Assembly: GCF_900112425.1 (NCBI RefSeq)
Contig: NZ_FOLP01000003.1
Coordinates: 434,001-498,000, forward strand
From: Variovorax sp. OK212
GTDB taxonomy: Bacteria > Pseudomonadota > Gammaproteobacteria > Burkholderiales > Burkholderiaceae_C
Direction of reading: 5' to 3'
Length of the DNA: 64,000 bases
Made by a program: the position numbers and the translations under genes. The notes beneath the pieces were generated by a model. That model did not search any database and had not been told where the DNA came from. It saw nothing but the letters and a program-made list of their open reading frames with translations. Position 1 is the first letter of the stretch, and every line of letters begins with the position of its first letter. Below, in pieces: positions 1-8,828 of this stretch.

Positions 1-742
1 TCACGTGCACGTAGTCGCGCACGCCGGTGCCGTCGACGGTGTCGTAGTCGGTGCCGTGCACCACGAGGTGGTCGCGCTCGCCCACGGCCACCTGCGAGAT
101 GTAGGGCATCAGGTTGTTGGGCGGGCCGTGCGGGCGCTCGCCGAGCAGGCCGCTCTCGTGCGCGCCCACCGGGTTGAAGTAGCGCAGGCAGGCGATGCCC
201 CAGCGCGGATCGGCATGGGCCAGGTCCGCCAGCACGGTCTCGACCATCGACTTGGTGCGCCCGTACGGATTGACGGCAGCGCAAGGCGCGCTCTCTGGAA
301 TGGGGGAAAGCTGCGCGTCGCCGTACACCGTGGCCGACGACGAGAAGACCAGCGCGCGCACGCCGGCGCGCGCCATCGCCTGCACCAGCGCCAGCGTGCC
401 GGCGAGGTTGACGTCGTAGTAGCTCACCGGGTCGGCCACCGACTCGCCCACGGCCTTCAGGCCCGCGAGGTGAACCACCGCGCCGATGGCGTGCTCGGCG
501 AACACGCGGTCGAGCGCGGCGGCGTCGCGCACGTCGCCGCGAACCAGCACGGGCTCCACGCCCGTGATGCACGCCACGCGGTGCAGCGAGCGCGCGTCGC
601 TGTTGACGAGCGTGTCGAGCACCACCGGCTGGTAGCCCGCCGCGATCAGCGCCACGCAGGTGTGGCTGCCGATGAAGCCCGCGCCGCCGGTCACGAGAAT
701 CCGCGGTGCGGGCAGGGCGGCGGTCCTGGCGTTCGGCTTCAT
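1..742 (-). CDS. galE: UDP-glucose 4-epimerase (partial, C-terminus beyond window)
   Basis: Interconverts UDP-glucose and UDP-galactose in the cytosol, supplying UDP-galactose for the polysaccharide made by this operon. The translation opens MKPNARTAALPAPRILVTGG, giving the Rossmann motif GGAGFIGSH. It continues with the SDR catalytic pieces SSSATVYG and NPYGRTK and the epimerase signature RYFNPVGAHESG. About 247 residues are present of the usual ~340, so the C-terminal substrate-binding part lies outside the window. The start codon ATG at 742 overlaps the stop of the upstream glycosyltransferase (ATGA), so it is co-translated with the EPS genes. Family assignment is firm; a closely related UDP-sugar epimerase is the only alternative. 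Confidence 0.93.
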   Translation of the reverse strand, partial: MKPNARTAALPAPRILVTGGAGFIGSHTCVALIAAGYQPVVLDTLVNSDARSLHRVACITGVEPVLVRGDVRDAAALDRVFAEHAIGAVVHLAGLKAVGESVADPVSYYDVNLAGTLALVQAMARAGVRALVFSSSATVYGDAQLSPIPESAPCAAVNPYGRTKSMVETVLADLAHADPRWGIACLRYFNPVGAHESGLLGERPHGPPNNLMPYISQVAVGERDHLVVHGTDYDTVDGTGVRDYVHV

Positions 743-2013
743 GTGCGGCTCCGTTGGGGTTGCGGCGTGCGGGCGATGCAGCGCTGCAGTTCCTCTTCGA
801 GGCGCTGCAGGATCACGTTGCGGTCCAGTTCGGCCTCGGCGAAGCGGCGGCCGGCCGCGCCCAGCAGCTCGCGCGTGGTGGGCGACACCGAGAGCTGTTC
901 GATGGCATCGGCCAGCGCGGCCGCGTCACCGGGCTCGACCAGCACGCCGCGGCCCGACACGGCCTCGCCGAGCGCGGTGCCGGCATGGGCCGTGACGACC
1001 ACGCAGCGGCCGCTGGCCAGCATGCCGCCCAGCTTGGAGGGCATGACCAGGTCCGCCGCGTCGGCGCGCTGCGGCAGCACGTGGATGTCGGCCATGCCCA
1101 GCAGTTCGTTGAGCCGCTCGGCGGGCTGCAGGTCGAGAAAGTGCACGTTGTCCAGCCGCTCGCAGGCATTCATGAGCGCGGCGCGGCTCGGGCCGTTGCC
1201 GCAGAACACGAAGTGGATGTCGTGCGAGCACACCAGCAGGCGCGCTGCCTCGGCCAGCAGTTCGATGCCCTGCTTGGTGCCGAGGCTGCCCGAATAGAGC
1301 ACCACCACCGCGTTGGCGGGAATGTTCAGCTCGGCCCGATAACCCGGTGCCGCCACGCCTTCGGCCACGGGCGGGCGCACCACGGGCCGGATGCTGTCGA
1401 TGTCCACCCAGTTCGGGAACAGCACCATGCGCGCGTCGTCCACGCCCTTGTCGCGCGCCTTGGCGCACATGGTCGAGGAGATGGTCGACACCCGGTCGAA
1501 CTGGCGCATGAGCCAGCGCTCGGTGGCCTGGGCGAAGCGCCGCACGCGTTCGCCGCGCAGCCAGCCCAGGTCGAAAGCGGCGTCGACCTCGTAGTCCTGG
1601 ATGTGCAGCCACGAGCGCGCGCCCAGCAGCTTCGCGAAGCACAGCGCGGCCGGCGCGCAGGAAACGGGCGGCTCCACCACGAACACCACGTCGGGCTTCC
1701 AGCGCAGCTGCGCCAGCAGCACCGGAATGCTCGACAGCGTGAACGACAGCAGGTGCCCGATGCGGCCGAGCGCGCGCGGCTTGGCGGGAACCCAGGTGGG
1801 CGCGCGGTAGATGGTCACGCCGTTCCAGTCGGTCTTGCGGTAGGCCCAGGCCGAATGGCCCTTGTAGACCGACCACTGCGGAAAGAAGGGCGGTGATGCG
1901 ATCACCCGCACCTCGTGGCCGCGCGCGTGCAGCCACTCGGCCATTTCGCCCGAGTACTTGCCGATGCCCGTGAGCTCGGGCATGAAATTCATCGAGTAGA
2001 CGAGGATCTTCAT
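739..2013 (-). CDS. WcaI-type glycosyltransferase of exopolysaccharide synthesis
   Basis: A 424-aa GT-B glycosyltransferase expected to add one sugar to the lipid-linked repeat unit on the cytoplasmic face of the inner membrane. The N-terminus (MKILVYSMNFMPELTGIGKY, then EMAEWLHARGHEV and SPPFFPQW) is characteristic of colanic-acid WcaI, a putative fucosyltransferase. The C-terminal half carries the GT4 donor-binding features VVLYSGSLGTKQG and MPSKLGGMLASGR. The gene starts ATG at 2013, overlapping the wzx stop (ATGA), and its own stop overlaps galE. With gmd and fcl in the same operon a GDP-fucose donor is plausible, but donor and linkage are inferred. Confidence 0.85.
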   Translation of the reverse strand: MKILVYSMNFMPELTGIGKYSGEMAEWLHARGHEVRVIASPPFFPQWSVYKGHSAWAYRKTDWNGVTIYRAPTWVPAKPRALGRIGHLLSFTLSSIPVLLAQLRWKPDVVFVVEPPVSCAPAALCFAKLLGARSWLHIQDYEVDAAFDLGWLRGERVRRFAQATERWLMRQFDRVSTISSTMCAKARDKGVDDARMVLFPNWVDIDSIRPVVRPPVAEGVAAPGYRAELNIPANAVVVLYSGSLGTKQGIELLAEAARLLVCSHDIHFVFCGNGPSRAALMNACERLDNVHFLDLQPAERLNELLGMADIHVLPQRADAADLVMPSKLGGMLASGRCVVVTAHAGTALGEAVSGRGVLVEPGDAAALADAIEQLSVSPTTRELLGAAGRRFAEAELDRNVILQRLEEELQRCIARTPQPQRSRT

Positions 2014-3281
2014 GGCGCGGCCTTGCGCGAGAGCAGGCGCACGATGGGGAAGAAGCCGAAGTGCAGCCGCATGCGCGTCTCGTACAGCACGAAGTCGCTC
2101 AGGCAGGCAAGGAAGAACACGTAGTGCGGCTTGTCGGGGAACACCGCCACCACGGCGCCGTACGACGCGAGCCGCAGCGCCACCTCCAGCAGCGCCCAGC
2201 GGCCGAGCGAGCCCATGGAGGTCTTCAGCGACAGCACCATCTCGTGGTGGATCGTGTAGGTGCGCAGCAGGAAGTACGGCGCAATGCACAGGAAGATGGC
2301 ACGCGCCTCGTTGCCCAGCTTGAGCAGCGGCGCGGCCACCGAGATGACGGCGCCCAGGCCCACGAAGAGCCCGCAGCCCAGCAGGAACGACTGCCTGGCC
2401 AGCCGCAGCCTGGCCGCGGTGAAGTTCTCCGGGGTGGTCTCCAGCATGGCCGGCGTCTTGGTGACGAGGTAGGCCTGCACGAACTGCGAAGGCGCCTCGG
2501 CCAGCAGGAAGGCCAGCTTGAAGGCGCCCACGTAGCTCAGCGGCATGAAGTAAGCGACGATGAGCAGGTCCGACTTGCGCAGCAGGAACGTGAGCAGCGA
2601 ATACACCGTGGCGCTGGCCTGCGACGCCAGGCCCAGCGCATGCGGGCCGGCGGGCGGTGCCGCGCCGTTGCCCGGCAGGCCGATGGCCGCGCACACCACC
2701 ACCACCGCGAACAGGTTGATGAGCAGCAGGTGCGCCACGCCCAGCTCGAAGTGCAGCACCGCGCACAGGCCCACGCCCACCACCAGGATGGTCGAGCGGA
2801 TGCCCGCTTCGAGGTTGAGCAGCCCCGCGTGCCCGAGGCCGCGGCTGAACGACAGGCGCAGGCTGTTGAAGGCGAACACCGCCAGCGTGGCCACCACCAG
2901 CAGGAAGGGCGCGTCGCCCACCGGCAGGCGCTGCACCGCGAGGATCACGGTCACCAGCACGGTGGCCAGCGGCAGCCCGATGGACAGCGTGCGCACCACG
3001 TCGCCGCGCGTCACGCCGGGCGGCATGCCCGGTTGCGCGGCGGCGGCGTTGCGCGAGAACAGCAGCGAGCTGCCCAGCGTGCCCACCACCAGCGCCACCT
3101 CCATCACCGACTGGTAGATGGAGTACTCGCCGAAGCGCGCCGGCGAGATGCTCGCCGCCATCAGGAAGATGGCCAGGAAACCCGACAGGTACACGTACAG
3201 CCGCGACGCGAGCGCACCCAGGCCGGAGAGCCAGGCCATGCGCGCGCCGGGCAGGGTGAGGGACGGGCTGAAGGGTTTCAT
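2010..3281 (-). CDS. Wzx-like polysaccharide flippase
   Basis: A 423-aa very hydrophobic protein with many membrane segments, consistent with the MATE/PST flippase superfamily that moves undecaprenyl-linked repeat units across the inner membrane. The N-terminal helix region (LSGLGALASRLYVYLSGFLA, then SPARFGEYSIYQS) is typical of polysaccharide flippases. It sits between glycosyltransferase genes and overlaps wcaI by ATGA. The start at 3281 leaves 38 bp to the upstream gene. Sequence similarity within this family is low, so the Wzx call rests on topology and context; the operon also has a separate Wzy-like candidate. Confidence 0.8.
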   Translation of the reverse strand: MKPFSPSLTLPGARMAWLSGLGALASRLYVYLSGFLAIFLMAASISPARFGEYSIYQSVMEVALVVGTLGSSLLFSRNAAAAQPGMPPGVTRGDVVRTLSIGLPLATVLVTVILAVQRLPVGDAPFLLVVATLAVFAFNSLRLSFSRGLGHAGLLNLEAGIRSTILVVGVGLCAVLHFELGVAHLLLINLFAVVVVCAAIGLPGNGAAPPAGPHALGLASQASATVYSLLTFLLRKSDLLIVAYFMPLSYVGAFKLAFLLAEAPSQFVQAYLVTKTPAMLETTPENFTAARLRLARQSFLLGCGLFVGLGAVISVAAPLLKLGNEARAIFLCIAPYFLLRTYTIHHEMVLSLKTSMGSLGRWALLEVALRLASYGAVVAVFPDKPHYVFFLACLSDFVLYETRMRLHFGFFPIVRLLSRKAAP

Positions 3282-3319
3282 GGCGTCGGCGGCTGTATGG
3301 CTGTTCTGCTGTCTGGCGC

Positions 3320-4255
3320 TTACTTGCTTGCCGACGCGTGCGGCACGCGGCGCGCGTCGAACAGGCGGCGCACGAAGTTGCCGGCGCGAAACGCGTTGTT
3401 CTTGGCGCGGCGCGCCATCTGCAGCCCGTAGGTCACGGCCGCCACGGTGCGCATGTGGCCGCGCAGCGCGTAGGGCATGGCCATCTTGGCGCTGCCCTGG
3501 AAGTGCAGCGCCACCACGCGGGTCATGCCGTCGTCGGCGGTGTTGCTGAGCCAGGCCTTGCCGTCGCGGTAGGTGACGCGCTTGGCGCCGCCGAGCACCT
3601 TGAACTCGCGCAGCTGGTTGTTGTGCGTGCCGTTGATGTTGTGGTCGATGACCATGCCGTCGAACACGCGGTTGATGGGCGCGTCGTTGCCGGTGGTGCG
3701 CGCCCACAGGTACAGCAGCGTCATGTCGGACACGCCGCCGCGCACGCCGCGCGCGGCAAAGCGCGCGGCGATCTCGCGCAGCTTGCGCCGGCCCGACGGC
3801 GTGGCGTAGCTGTCGAGCACGTAGGCCACGAAGCGGCGCAGGCCGTTGGCGGTCCAGTAGCTCACGTGCGGCGAGATCTGGCAGGGGTTCCAGCCGTCGG
3901 CGCTCTGCATGCACGAGCCCGAGAAGTCCGCCTTGCCCACGAGCCTGCCGATGTGCGGCCCGGCGCCGTCGAACAGCAGCACGTCGCTGTCGATCAGCAC
4001 GAAAGCGCCGACATCGGGGTTGGATTCCAGAAACTGCGCCAGGAGAAAGTAGCGCCGAAAGCAGATCTTCTCGAACTCCGGGGTGTTGCTCGACAGGTGC
4101 ACGTACGAGCGGCAGAACCTTTCGTAGGCCGGACCGGCGTCGGTCTCGGCCAGCACGAAGAGCGGCTCTTGCGCCAGTGCCGCCGATTCGCGGCACGACG
4201 CGAGGGTCTTGTTCTGGCGATCTTCCACGACGATGAAGGGCAGGGTGGGGTTCAT
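3320..4255 (-). CDS. Putative glycosyltransferase-like EPS protein with DSD motif
   Basis: A 311-aa soluble protein without signal peptide. I do not recognise a named family with certainty. It opens MNPTLPFIVVEDRQNKT and contains FVLIDSDVLLFDG near residue 105. That is a DxD-type motif after a hydrophobic strand, as in GT-A enzymes that bind a metal-nucleotide-sugar. Further on are a conserved-looking SDMTLLYLW segment and VIDHNINGTHNN, reminiscent of proteins that scan for an acceptor. It lies in the EPS operon between the flippase and the secreted hydrolase, so a sugar-transfer or decorating role is inferred. No closer function can be given from sequence alone. Confidence 0.6.
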   Translation of the reverse strand: MNPTLPFIVVEDRQNKTLASCRESAALAQEPLFVLAETDAGPAYERFCRSYVHLSSNTPEFEKICFRRYFLLAQFLESNPDVGAFVLIDSDVLLFDGAGPHIGRLVGKADFSGSCMQSADGWNPCQISPHVSYWTANGLRRFVAYVLDSYATPSGRRKLREIAARFAARGVRGGVSDMTLLYLWARTTGNDAPINRVFDGMVIDHNINGTHNNQLREFKVLGGAKRVTYRDGKAWLSNTADDGMTRVVALHFQGSAKMAMPYALRGHMRTVAAVTYGLQMARRAKNNAFRAGNFVRRLFDARRVPHASASK

Positions 4256-4299
4256 GACGTTTGGCTAGGGTTGAAGAAATGTGGCGGCAGTGGGCTTGC

Positions 4300-5238
4300 T
4301 CAGGGCTTGCGCGCGGTGACGCTCTTCACCAGCGCCACATGCGCGGGAACGAAGCGGCCGGCGGCATCGATGGGCATGTCCAGCGTGAAGAGGCCGCGCG
4401 CGGTGGCCGCTTCGGAGAACCAGGTGCGCAGCTGCGAGGCCGAGAAACGCGCCGGCGTCGGGCTGCCCCAGGAGGCGGCCAGCGGCGTGAGCACGTGCAG
4501 CGTCAGGTCCGATGGCGCGGCGCTCAGGTGCGCGGGCGGGTCCATGTACTCGCCGGCCATCAGGTTCTGGCAGGGCGCCGACTTGAGGCTGAAGCGCTGC
4601 GGGCCTTCGCCCGCGTTGAAGGCCAGCCAGCGGTTGCCGCCGCCGGCGCGCGAGGCGCTGCACAGCATGTCCCAGCCGGCGGGCGTCATGCCCTTGGTGT
4701 TGTAGGTGCCGTCGAACCACCAGCCGCTCACGAGCGAGCCGTAGCGCTCCGACCAGTCGCGCACCACGCTCGACCAGGCCGCGATGAAGCGCGCGGGCGG
4801 CGGTTGCTGCTCGTTCACGTCGCCCAGGCAGGTCATGAGCGCGGGGTCTTCCTGCGGCGCGCGGAACGGCAGGTACAGGATCAGCGCGATGCCGCGGCTG
4901 CGCAGCGCCTGGCCGATTTCCAGCGGCAGGTCGCGCGGCGGGCGGTTCTTCGCGCTGCCGGGGCACAGCACCTCGAGCGCGGAATTGGGCGCGATGTACT
5001 GGCCGTTGTTCTGCCCGAGCGTGAGGATCAGGTGCGACGCGCGCATCTCGGCCAGCGACGCGGCGAAGGACTCGACGTCGAAGCGCTTGATCTCGTTGAT
5101 GGTCTGCTTGTCGGGCAGGTAATGCACCATCACGCCGAAGCCGGGCATCGGCGGCACGTCCGCCGGCTGCGCGCGGGCGGCCAGCGACACCGCCGCGAGC
5201 AGCAGCGCCGAGAGCAATCGCATGGGCTGTCTTTTCAT
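4300..5238 (-). CDS. Secreted GH29-like glycoside hydrolase (possible alpha-L-fucosidase)
   Basis: A 312-aa exported protein. The chosen start (ATG 5238, overlapping the upstream stop as ATGA) gives MKRQPMRLLSALLLAAVSLA followed by ARAQ, a clear Sec signal peptide with a predicted cut after ARA. The mature part reads PGFGVMVHYLP, then LILTLGQNNGQYIAPNSAL, LILYLPFRAP and SGWWFDGTYNT. This is the barrel-like pattern of GH29 fucosidases, with WWFDGT a plausible nucleophile-Asp region. Because the operon makes GDP-L-fucose, a periplasmic enzyme trimming or editing the fucosylated polymer fits. The family is weakly supported; another TIM-barrel hydrolase or a lyase remains possible. Confidence 0.6.
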   Translation of the reverse strand: MKRQPMRLLSALLLAAVSLAARAQPADVPPMPGFGVMVHYLPDKQTINEIKRFDVESFAASLAEMRASHLILTLGQNNGQYIAPNSALEVLCPGSAKNRPPRDLPLEIGQALRSRGIALILYLPFRAPQEDPALMTCLGDVNEQQPPPARFIAAWSSVVRDWSERYGSLVSGWWFDGTYNTKGMTPAGWDMLCSASRAGGGNRWLAFNAGEGPQRFSLKSAPCQNLMAGEYMDPPAHLSAAPSDLTLHVLTPLAASWGSPTPARFSASQLRTWFSEAATARGLFTLDMPIDAAGRFVPAHVALVKSVTARKP

Positions 5239-6323
5239 GGCGTCACCTGTGTGAATGACAGTGCGCCGCGCTTGAGCATCAGGTAGCGCCCGGCGATCGC
5301 AGCGGGTGTGCAGGCGGCGGCATGCACCCACACCGGCGGCGTGCGTTCATGCCGCGCGAGGTACCTGGCGAGCCGGTAGGGGTCGCTGCCTGCGCTGCCC
5401 ACGAAGAAGCCGTAGCCCGCGAACAGCTCGCGGTGCACCGGAATGTCGGACAGCAGCAGCGGCACGCCCAGCGTGGCCGCCTCGGCCGCCGAGAGGTTGA
5501 AACCCTCGGAAGTCGACAGCGAAATGAACGCGGTGGCGCCCACGTACAGCCGCAGCAGTTCCGCGCGCGGCACCAGCCCCCGGTGCCGCACGAAGCCGCG
5601 CACCTCGGGCGCCAGCGCCGAGACCATGCGCTCGACCTCGGCCGCGCCGTTGCCGGTGATGTCGAGAAAGTCGACCAGGCCCGCGCGCCGCATGCGTTCG
5701 AACAACGCGAGGATGCCGCCGAAGTTCTTGTGCGGGTAGTAGTGGTAGGCCGCGATCAGGTAGCGCTCATGCTGTGCCGCGCCGGGCGTTGCCTGCGCCA
5801 TGGCGGCAGGCCGCGGCGCGTCCACCGGATTGAAGATGACCGCCGAATGCTCGCAGCGGCCGAAGTGGCGCTCGAAGTCCTGCTGGCTGCTGCGGCTGAT
5901 GAAGACCACGTCGGCCTCGCTGCGCGCCGCGCGCCACAGGTTCCAGCTCAGGAAGAGGCGCTTGCTGCGCTTGAAGTACTGGGGAAAGGTCTTGTACTGC
6001 AGGTCGTGCACCACCACGATGGCGTCGCGGTGCCGGCCCAGCAGCGTGAACGGCAGGAAGTAGTTGGGGAACACCGAGAACAGCTGCTCGCCCGTGAGCA
6101 GCATGCGCAGGCGGTGGAAGTTGTAGAGCAGGGTGTCGAAGATGAAGCGGCTGATCTTCAGGCGCTCGGCCAGCGCGTAGAGCTTCGGATGGCGTTCGCT
6201 GACCGCCTCGACCCGGTCGTCGCGCGACAGCTGCATGTGGCGCAGCAGCACTTCGGACATGTTGAGCACGCCGCCCGTCCCCTTGTTGAGGCGGATGGTG
6301 TCGTAGTAGAGGTAGGTGGCCAT
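5235..6323 (-). CDS. Glycosyltransferase family 4-like protein
   Basis: A 362-aa GT-B glycosyltransferase of the EPS repeat unit. It opens MATYLYYDTIRLNKGTGGVL, where a Gly-rich N-terminal loop contacts substrate. It then has IVVVHDLQYKTFPQYF and VVFISRSSQQDF. The C-terminal half shows YLIAAYHYYPHKNF and the family-4 donor site FISLSTSEGFNLSAAEAATL with the expected E-x7-E arrangement, followed by GVPLLLSDIPVHRE. A GTG three codons upstream is an alternative start. It lies 8 bp after the wzy stop and overlaps the GH gene start. Donor and acceptor sugars cannot be read from sequence. Confidence 0.85.
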   Translation of the reverse strand: MATYLYYDTIRLNKGTGGVLNMSEVLLRHMQLSRDDRVEAVSERHPKLYALAERLKISRFIFDTLLYNFHRLRMLLTGEQLFSVFPNYFLPFTLLGRHRDAIVVVHDLQYKTFPQYFKRSKRLFLSWNLWRAARSEADVVFISRSSQQDFERHFGRCEHSAVIFNPVDAPRPAAMAQATPGAAQHERYLIAAYHYYPHKNFGGILALFERMRRAGLVDFLDITGNGAAEVERMVSALAPEVRGFVRHRGLVPRAELLRLYVGATAFISLSTSEGFNLSAAEAATLGVPLLLSDIPVHRELFAGYGFFVGSAGSDPYRLARYLARHERTPPVWVHAAACTPAAIAGRYLMLKRGALSFTQVTP

Positions 6324-6331
6324 GGCGGTCC

Positions 6332-7648
6332 TCACGCACTCGGAAGGCTGCGCCGCACGGTCCGCGGCTGCGGGCGGCGGGCGCGGGAACTCAGGGCGCC
6401 GGCGATCAGCGCGGCGATCACGCCGGAGGCCGCGAACGGTCCCCAGCCCAGGATCGGGCCGCGCATGAACGGCACGTAGGCGGCCAGCAGCACCAGCGCC
6501 GACAGGTAGGCGCCCGACAGCGCGCGGTTCGGGTCGATGGCGCGGTCGACGATGCGAAATCCCGCCGAGATCGCGATGCCCAGCAGCGCCGGCCCGGCCA
6601 GGCCGAAGTCGAAGTACGCCGTGGTGAAGGGCGGCAGCGACAGGTTGCTCTGCGAGAAGTTGCCCAGGATGGCCGACCAGCCGAGCGGGTCGAAGTCCGG
6701 GAACATCTTCAGGTCGCGCGGCAGGAAGAACGAGAAGGCCGAGAGCAGGTAGCGGCCCCAGCCCAGGTCGGGAATGGGCGCGCGCTCCAGGATGCCGGCC
6801 ACCACGAACATCGCGTCGAAGTCGGGGCTGAAGGGAAAGGTCGTGAGTTCCTCGCCCCACATGCTGCCGCGCGAGATGAGGTTGAGCACCGGGCCCAGGC
6901 CGGCGATGGCACCGAAGATCACGGCGCCCAGCAGCCTGCGGCGCCCGCGCCCCAGCGCGTGGATGAGCAGCGGCAGCAGGCCGGTCAGCAGCACCTGGCG
7001 CGCGGTGTTGACGGGGTTGGCCGCGACCATCGCCAGCGCGAAGGCCAGCGCCGCCGCGCACCAGGACCACAACGTGCGCCGGCGCACCGCATGGATGGCG
7101 AGCGCCACGAAGCACAGCAGCACCACCAGCTTGGGCAGCGTGGAATAGAAGATGAAGTCCAGCGGCACGCTTTCTTCGTCGCCCGAGAGGCCGCGCGCCA
7201 CGAAGTTGAGGTCGGGCCGGATGAACAGCGCGGCGAAGGCGGCCAGCGAGCAGCTCAGCAGCAGCAGCAGCGGATGGGCCACGCCGAGCAGCCGCTGGTC
7301 GTGGCGCCCCGGCTGGTGCGCGGGCGCGTCGGGCACGCCCAGCCGCGCGGCCTCCACGCCGGCCATGTACAGGATCAGCAGCACCAGCGCCTGCGTGTGC
7401 GCCGACGTGCTCATGAGGCCTGCTTCCCAGAAGTCGACCTCGTGCGAGATCTGCATGGCCGGTGCCAGCGAGAAGTAGGTGAGGATGGTCGCGTAGTGGA
7501 TCAGCAGGAACACGCTGCCGCCGGACGAGCCCAGCAGCGAGAGCTGGACCAGCGACAGCGCGAACACCGCCACATAGCCCCACACCGGGTCGACCAGGCC
7601 GCACAGCAGCGCGCAGACGATGCCGGACCAGAAGGAAAGGGTTCGCAT
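6332..7648 (-). CDS. Wzy-like EPS polymerase (multi-pass membrane protein)
   Basis: A 438-aa integral membrane protein with roughly ten to twelve hydrophobic segments, beginning MRTLSFWSGIVCALLCGLVD. It contains a large hydrophilic loop around residues 230-320 (ISRGSMWGEELTTFPFSPDF onward). Such a periplasmic loop with NPVNTARQ and arginine-bearing segments resembles Wzy polymerases of the WcaD/WzyE style, which join flipped repeat units block-wise. No membrane-transporter motif is visible. Its position between gmd and a glycosyltransferase, together with Wzx, Wza and Wzc homologues in the same operon, makes a polymerase the natural assignment. Wzy sequences diverge strongly, so confidence is moderate. 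Confidence 0.75.
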   Translation of the reverse strand: MRTLSFWSGIVCALLCGLVDPVWGYVAVFALSLVQLSLLGSSGGSVFLLIHYATILTYFSLAPAMQISHEVDFWEAGLMSTSAHTQALVLLILYMAGVEAARLGVPDAPAHQPGRHDQRLLGVAHPLLLLLSCSLAAFAALFIRPDLNFVARGLSGDEESVPLDFIFYSTLPKLVVLLCFVALAIHAVRRRTLWSWCAAALAFALAMVAANPVNTARQVLLTGLLPLLIHALGRGRRRLLGAVIFGAIAGLGPVLNLISRGSMWGEELTTFPFSPDFDAMFVVAGILERAPIPDLGWGRYLLSAFSFFLPRDLKMFPDFDPLGWSAILGNFSQSNLSLPPFTTAYFDFGLAGPALLGIAISAGFRIVDRAIDPNRALSGAYLSALVLLAAYVPFMRGPILGWGPFAASGVIAALIAGALSSRARRPQPRTVRRSLPSA

Positions 7649-7703
7649 GGTGGGCCTGTGGGGTGGGTGGAACCGGTGGGTCTTGGTGCTGCGCGGCCCG
7701 CGT

Positions 7704-8828
7704 TCAGGCCTCGATGCTTTGCGGGGTGTGGTAGCCGTGGCGCTGCAGCAGCGCGCAGCGCTTGGCGAGCTCGAGGTCGCCCGCAACCATCTCGGCAACC
7801 ATCTGGTCGAGGGTGATCTCGGGCACCCAGCCCAGGTTGTCGGCCGCCTTCGCGGGGTTGCCGCACAGCGTCTCGACCTCGGAAGGGCGGAAGTAGCGCG
7901 GATCCACGCGAACCAGCACGTCGCCCCGGCAGACGGCGGGCGCGTCGTCGCCGGTGACTTCGGTGACGATCGCCACTTCGTCGACGCCGCTGCCCTCGAA
8001 GACCAGCGAGATGCCGAGCTGCCGGGCCGCGCGCACGACGAAATCGCGGATGCTGTATTGCACGCCGGTGGCAATCACGTAGTCGACGGCCGTGGGTTGC
8101 TGCAGCATGAGCCATTGCATGCGCACGTAGTCCTTGGCATGGCCCCAGTCGCGCAACGCGTTCATGTTGCCCAGGAACAGGCATTGCTCCAGGCCCTGCG
8201 CCACGTTGGCCAGGCCGCGCGTGACCTTGCGGGTGACGAAGGTCTCGCCGCGGCGGGGGCTCTCGTGGTTGAACAGGATGCCGTTGCAGGCGTAGAAGCC
8301 GTAGGCCTCGCGGTAGTTCTTGGTGATCCAGTACGCGTAGAGCTTGGCCACGCCGTAGGGGCTGCGCGGATAGAAAGGCGTCGTCTCGCTCTGGCGCGGC
8401 TCCTGCACCTGGCCGTAGAGCTCGCTGGTACTGGCCTGGTAGAAGCGCGTCTTCGACTGCAGGCCCAGCAGCCTGATGGCTTCGAGCAGCCGCAGCGTGC
8501 CTAGGGCATTGATGTCGGCGGTGTACTCGGGGCTGTCGAAGCTGACGGCCACGTGGCTTTGCGCGCCCAGGTTGTAGACCTCGTCGGGCTGCACCTCCTG
8601 CATGATCCGCGTGAGCGCGCTGCCGTCCGCCAGGTCGCCGTGGTGCAGGTGCAGGTGGCGCTGCTCCTTGGAGTGCACGTCGGAGTAGAGGTGGTCGATG
8701 CGGCCGGTGTTGAACTGCGAGGTGCGGCGCTTGATGCCGTGCACCTCGTAGCCCTTCTCGATCAGCAGTTCGGCCAGGTAGGAGCCATCCTGGCCAGTGA
8801 TGCCGGTGATCAGTGCGCGCTTAGACAT
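7704..8828 (-). CDS. gmd: GDP-mannose 4,6-dehydratase
   Basis: Converts GDP-D-mannose to GDP-4-keto-6-deoxy-D-mannose using bound NADP, the first step to GDP-L-fucose. The 374-aa product begins [20 protein letters not shown], the textbook GxxGxxG motif of Gmd, with [16 protein letters not shown] close behind. Catalytic residues are visible in [11 protein letters not shown] and [10 protein letters not shown] (YxxxK). The sequence [15 protein letters not shown] is diagnostic of the family. Length matches other Gmd enzymes. Its start overlaps the last 8 bp of the next upstream gene fcl, so both fucose steps are made together. Confidence 0.97.
   Translation of the reverse strand: MSKRALITGITGQDGSYLAELLIEKGYEVHGIKRRTSQFNTGRIDHLYSDVHSKEQRHLHLHHGDLADGSALTRIMQEVQPDEVYNLGAQSHVAVSFDSPEYTADINALGTLRLLEAIRLLGLQSKTRFYQASTSELYGQVQEPRQSETTPFYPRSPYGVAKLYAYWITKNYREAYGFYACNGILFNHESPRRGETFVTRKVTRGLANVAQGLEQCLFLGNMNALRDWGHAKDYVRMQWLMLQQPTAVDYVIATGVQYSIRDFVVRAARQLGISLVFEGSGVDEVAIVTEVTGDDAPAVCRGDVLVRVDPRYFRPSEVETLCGNPAKAADNLGWVPEITLDQMVAEMVAGDLELAKRCALLQRHGYHTPQSIEA

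Noticed and set aside
5..1297. A 430-codon plus-strand frame at the window start
   Set aside because: Lies opposite galE and the WcaI-like gene, whose motifs are clear; no family features of its own.
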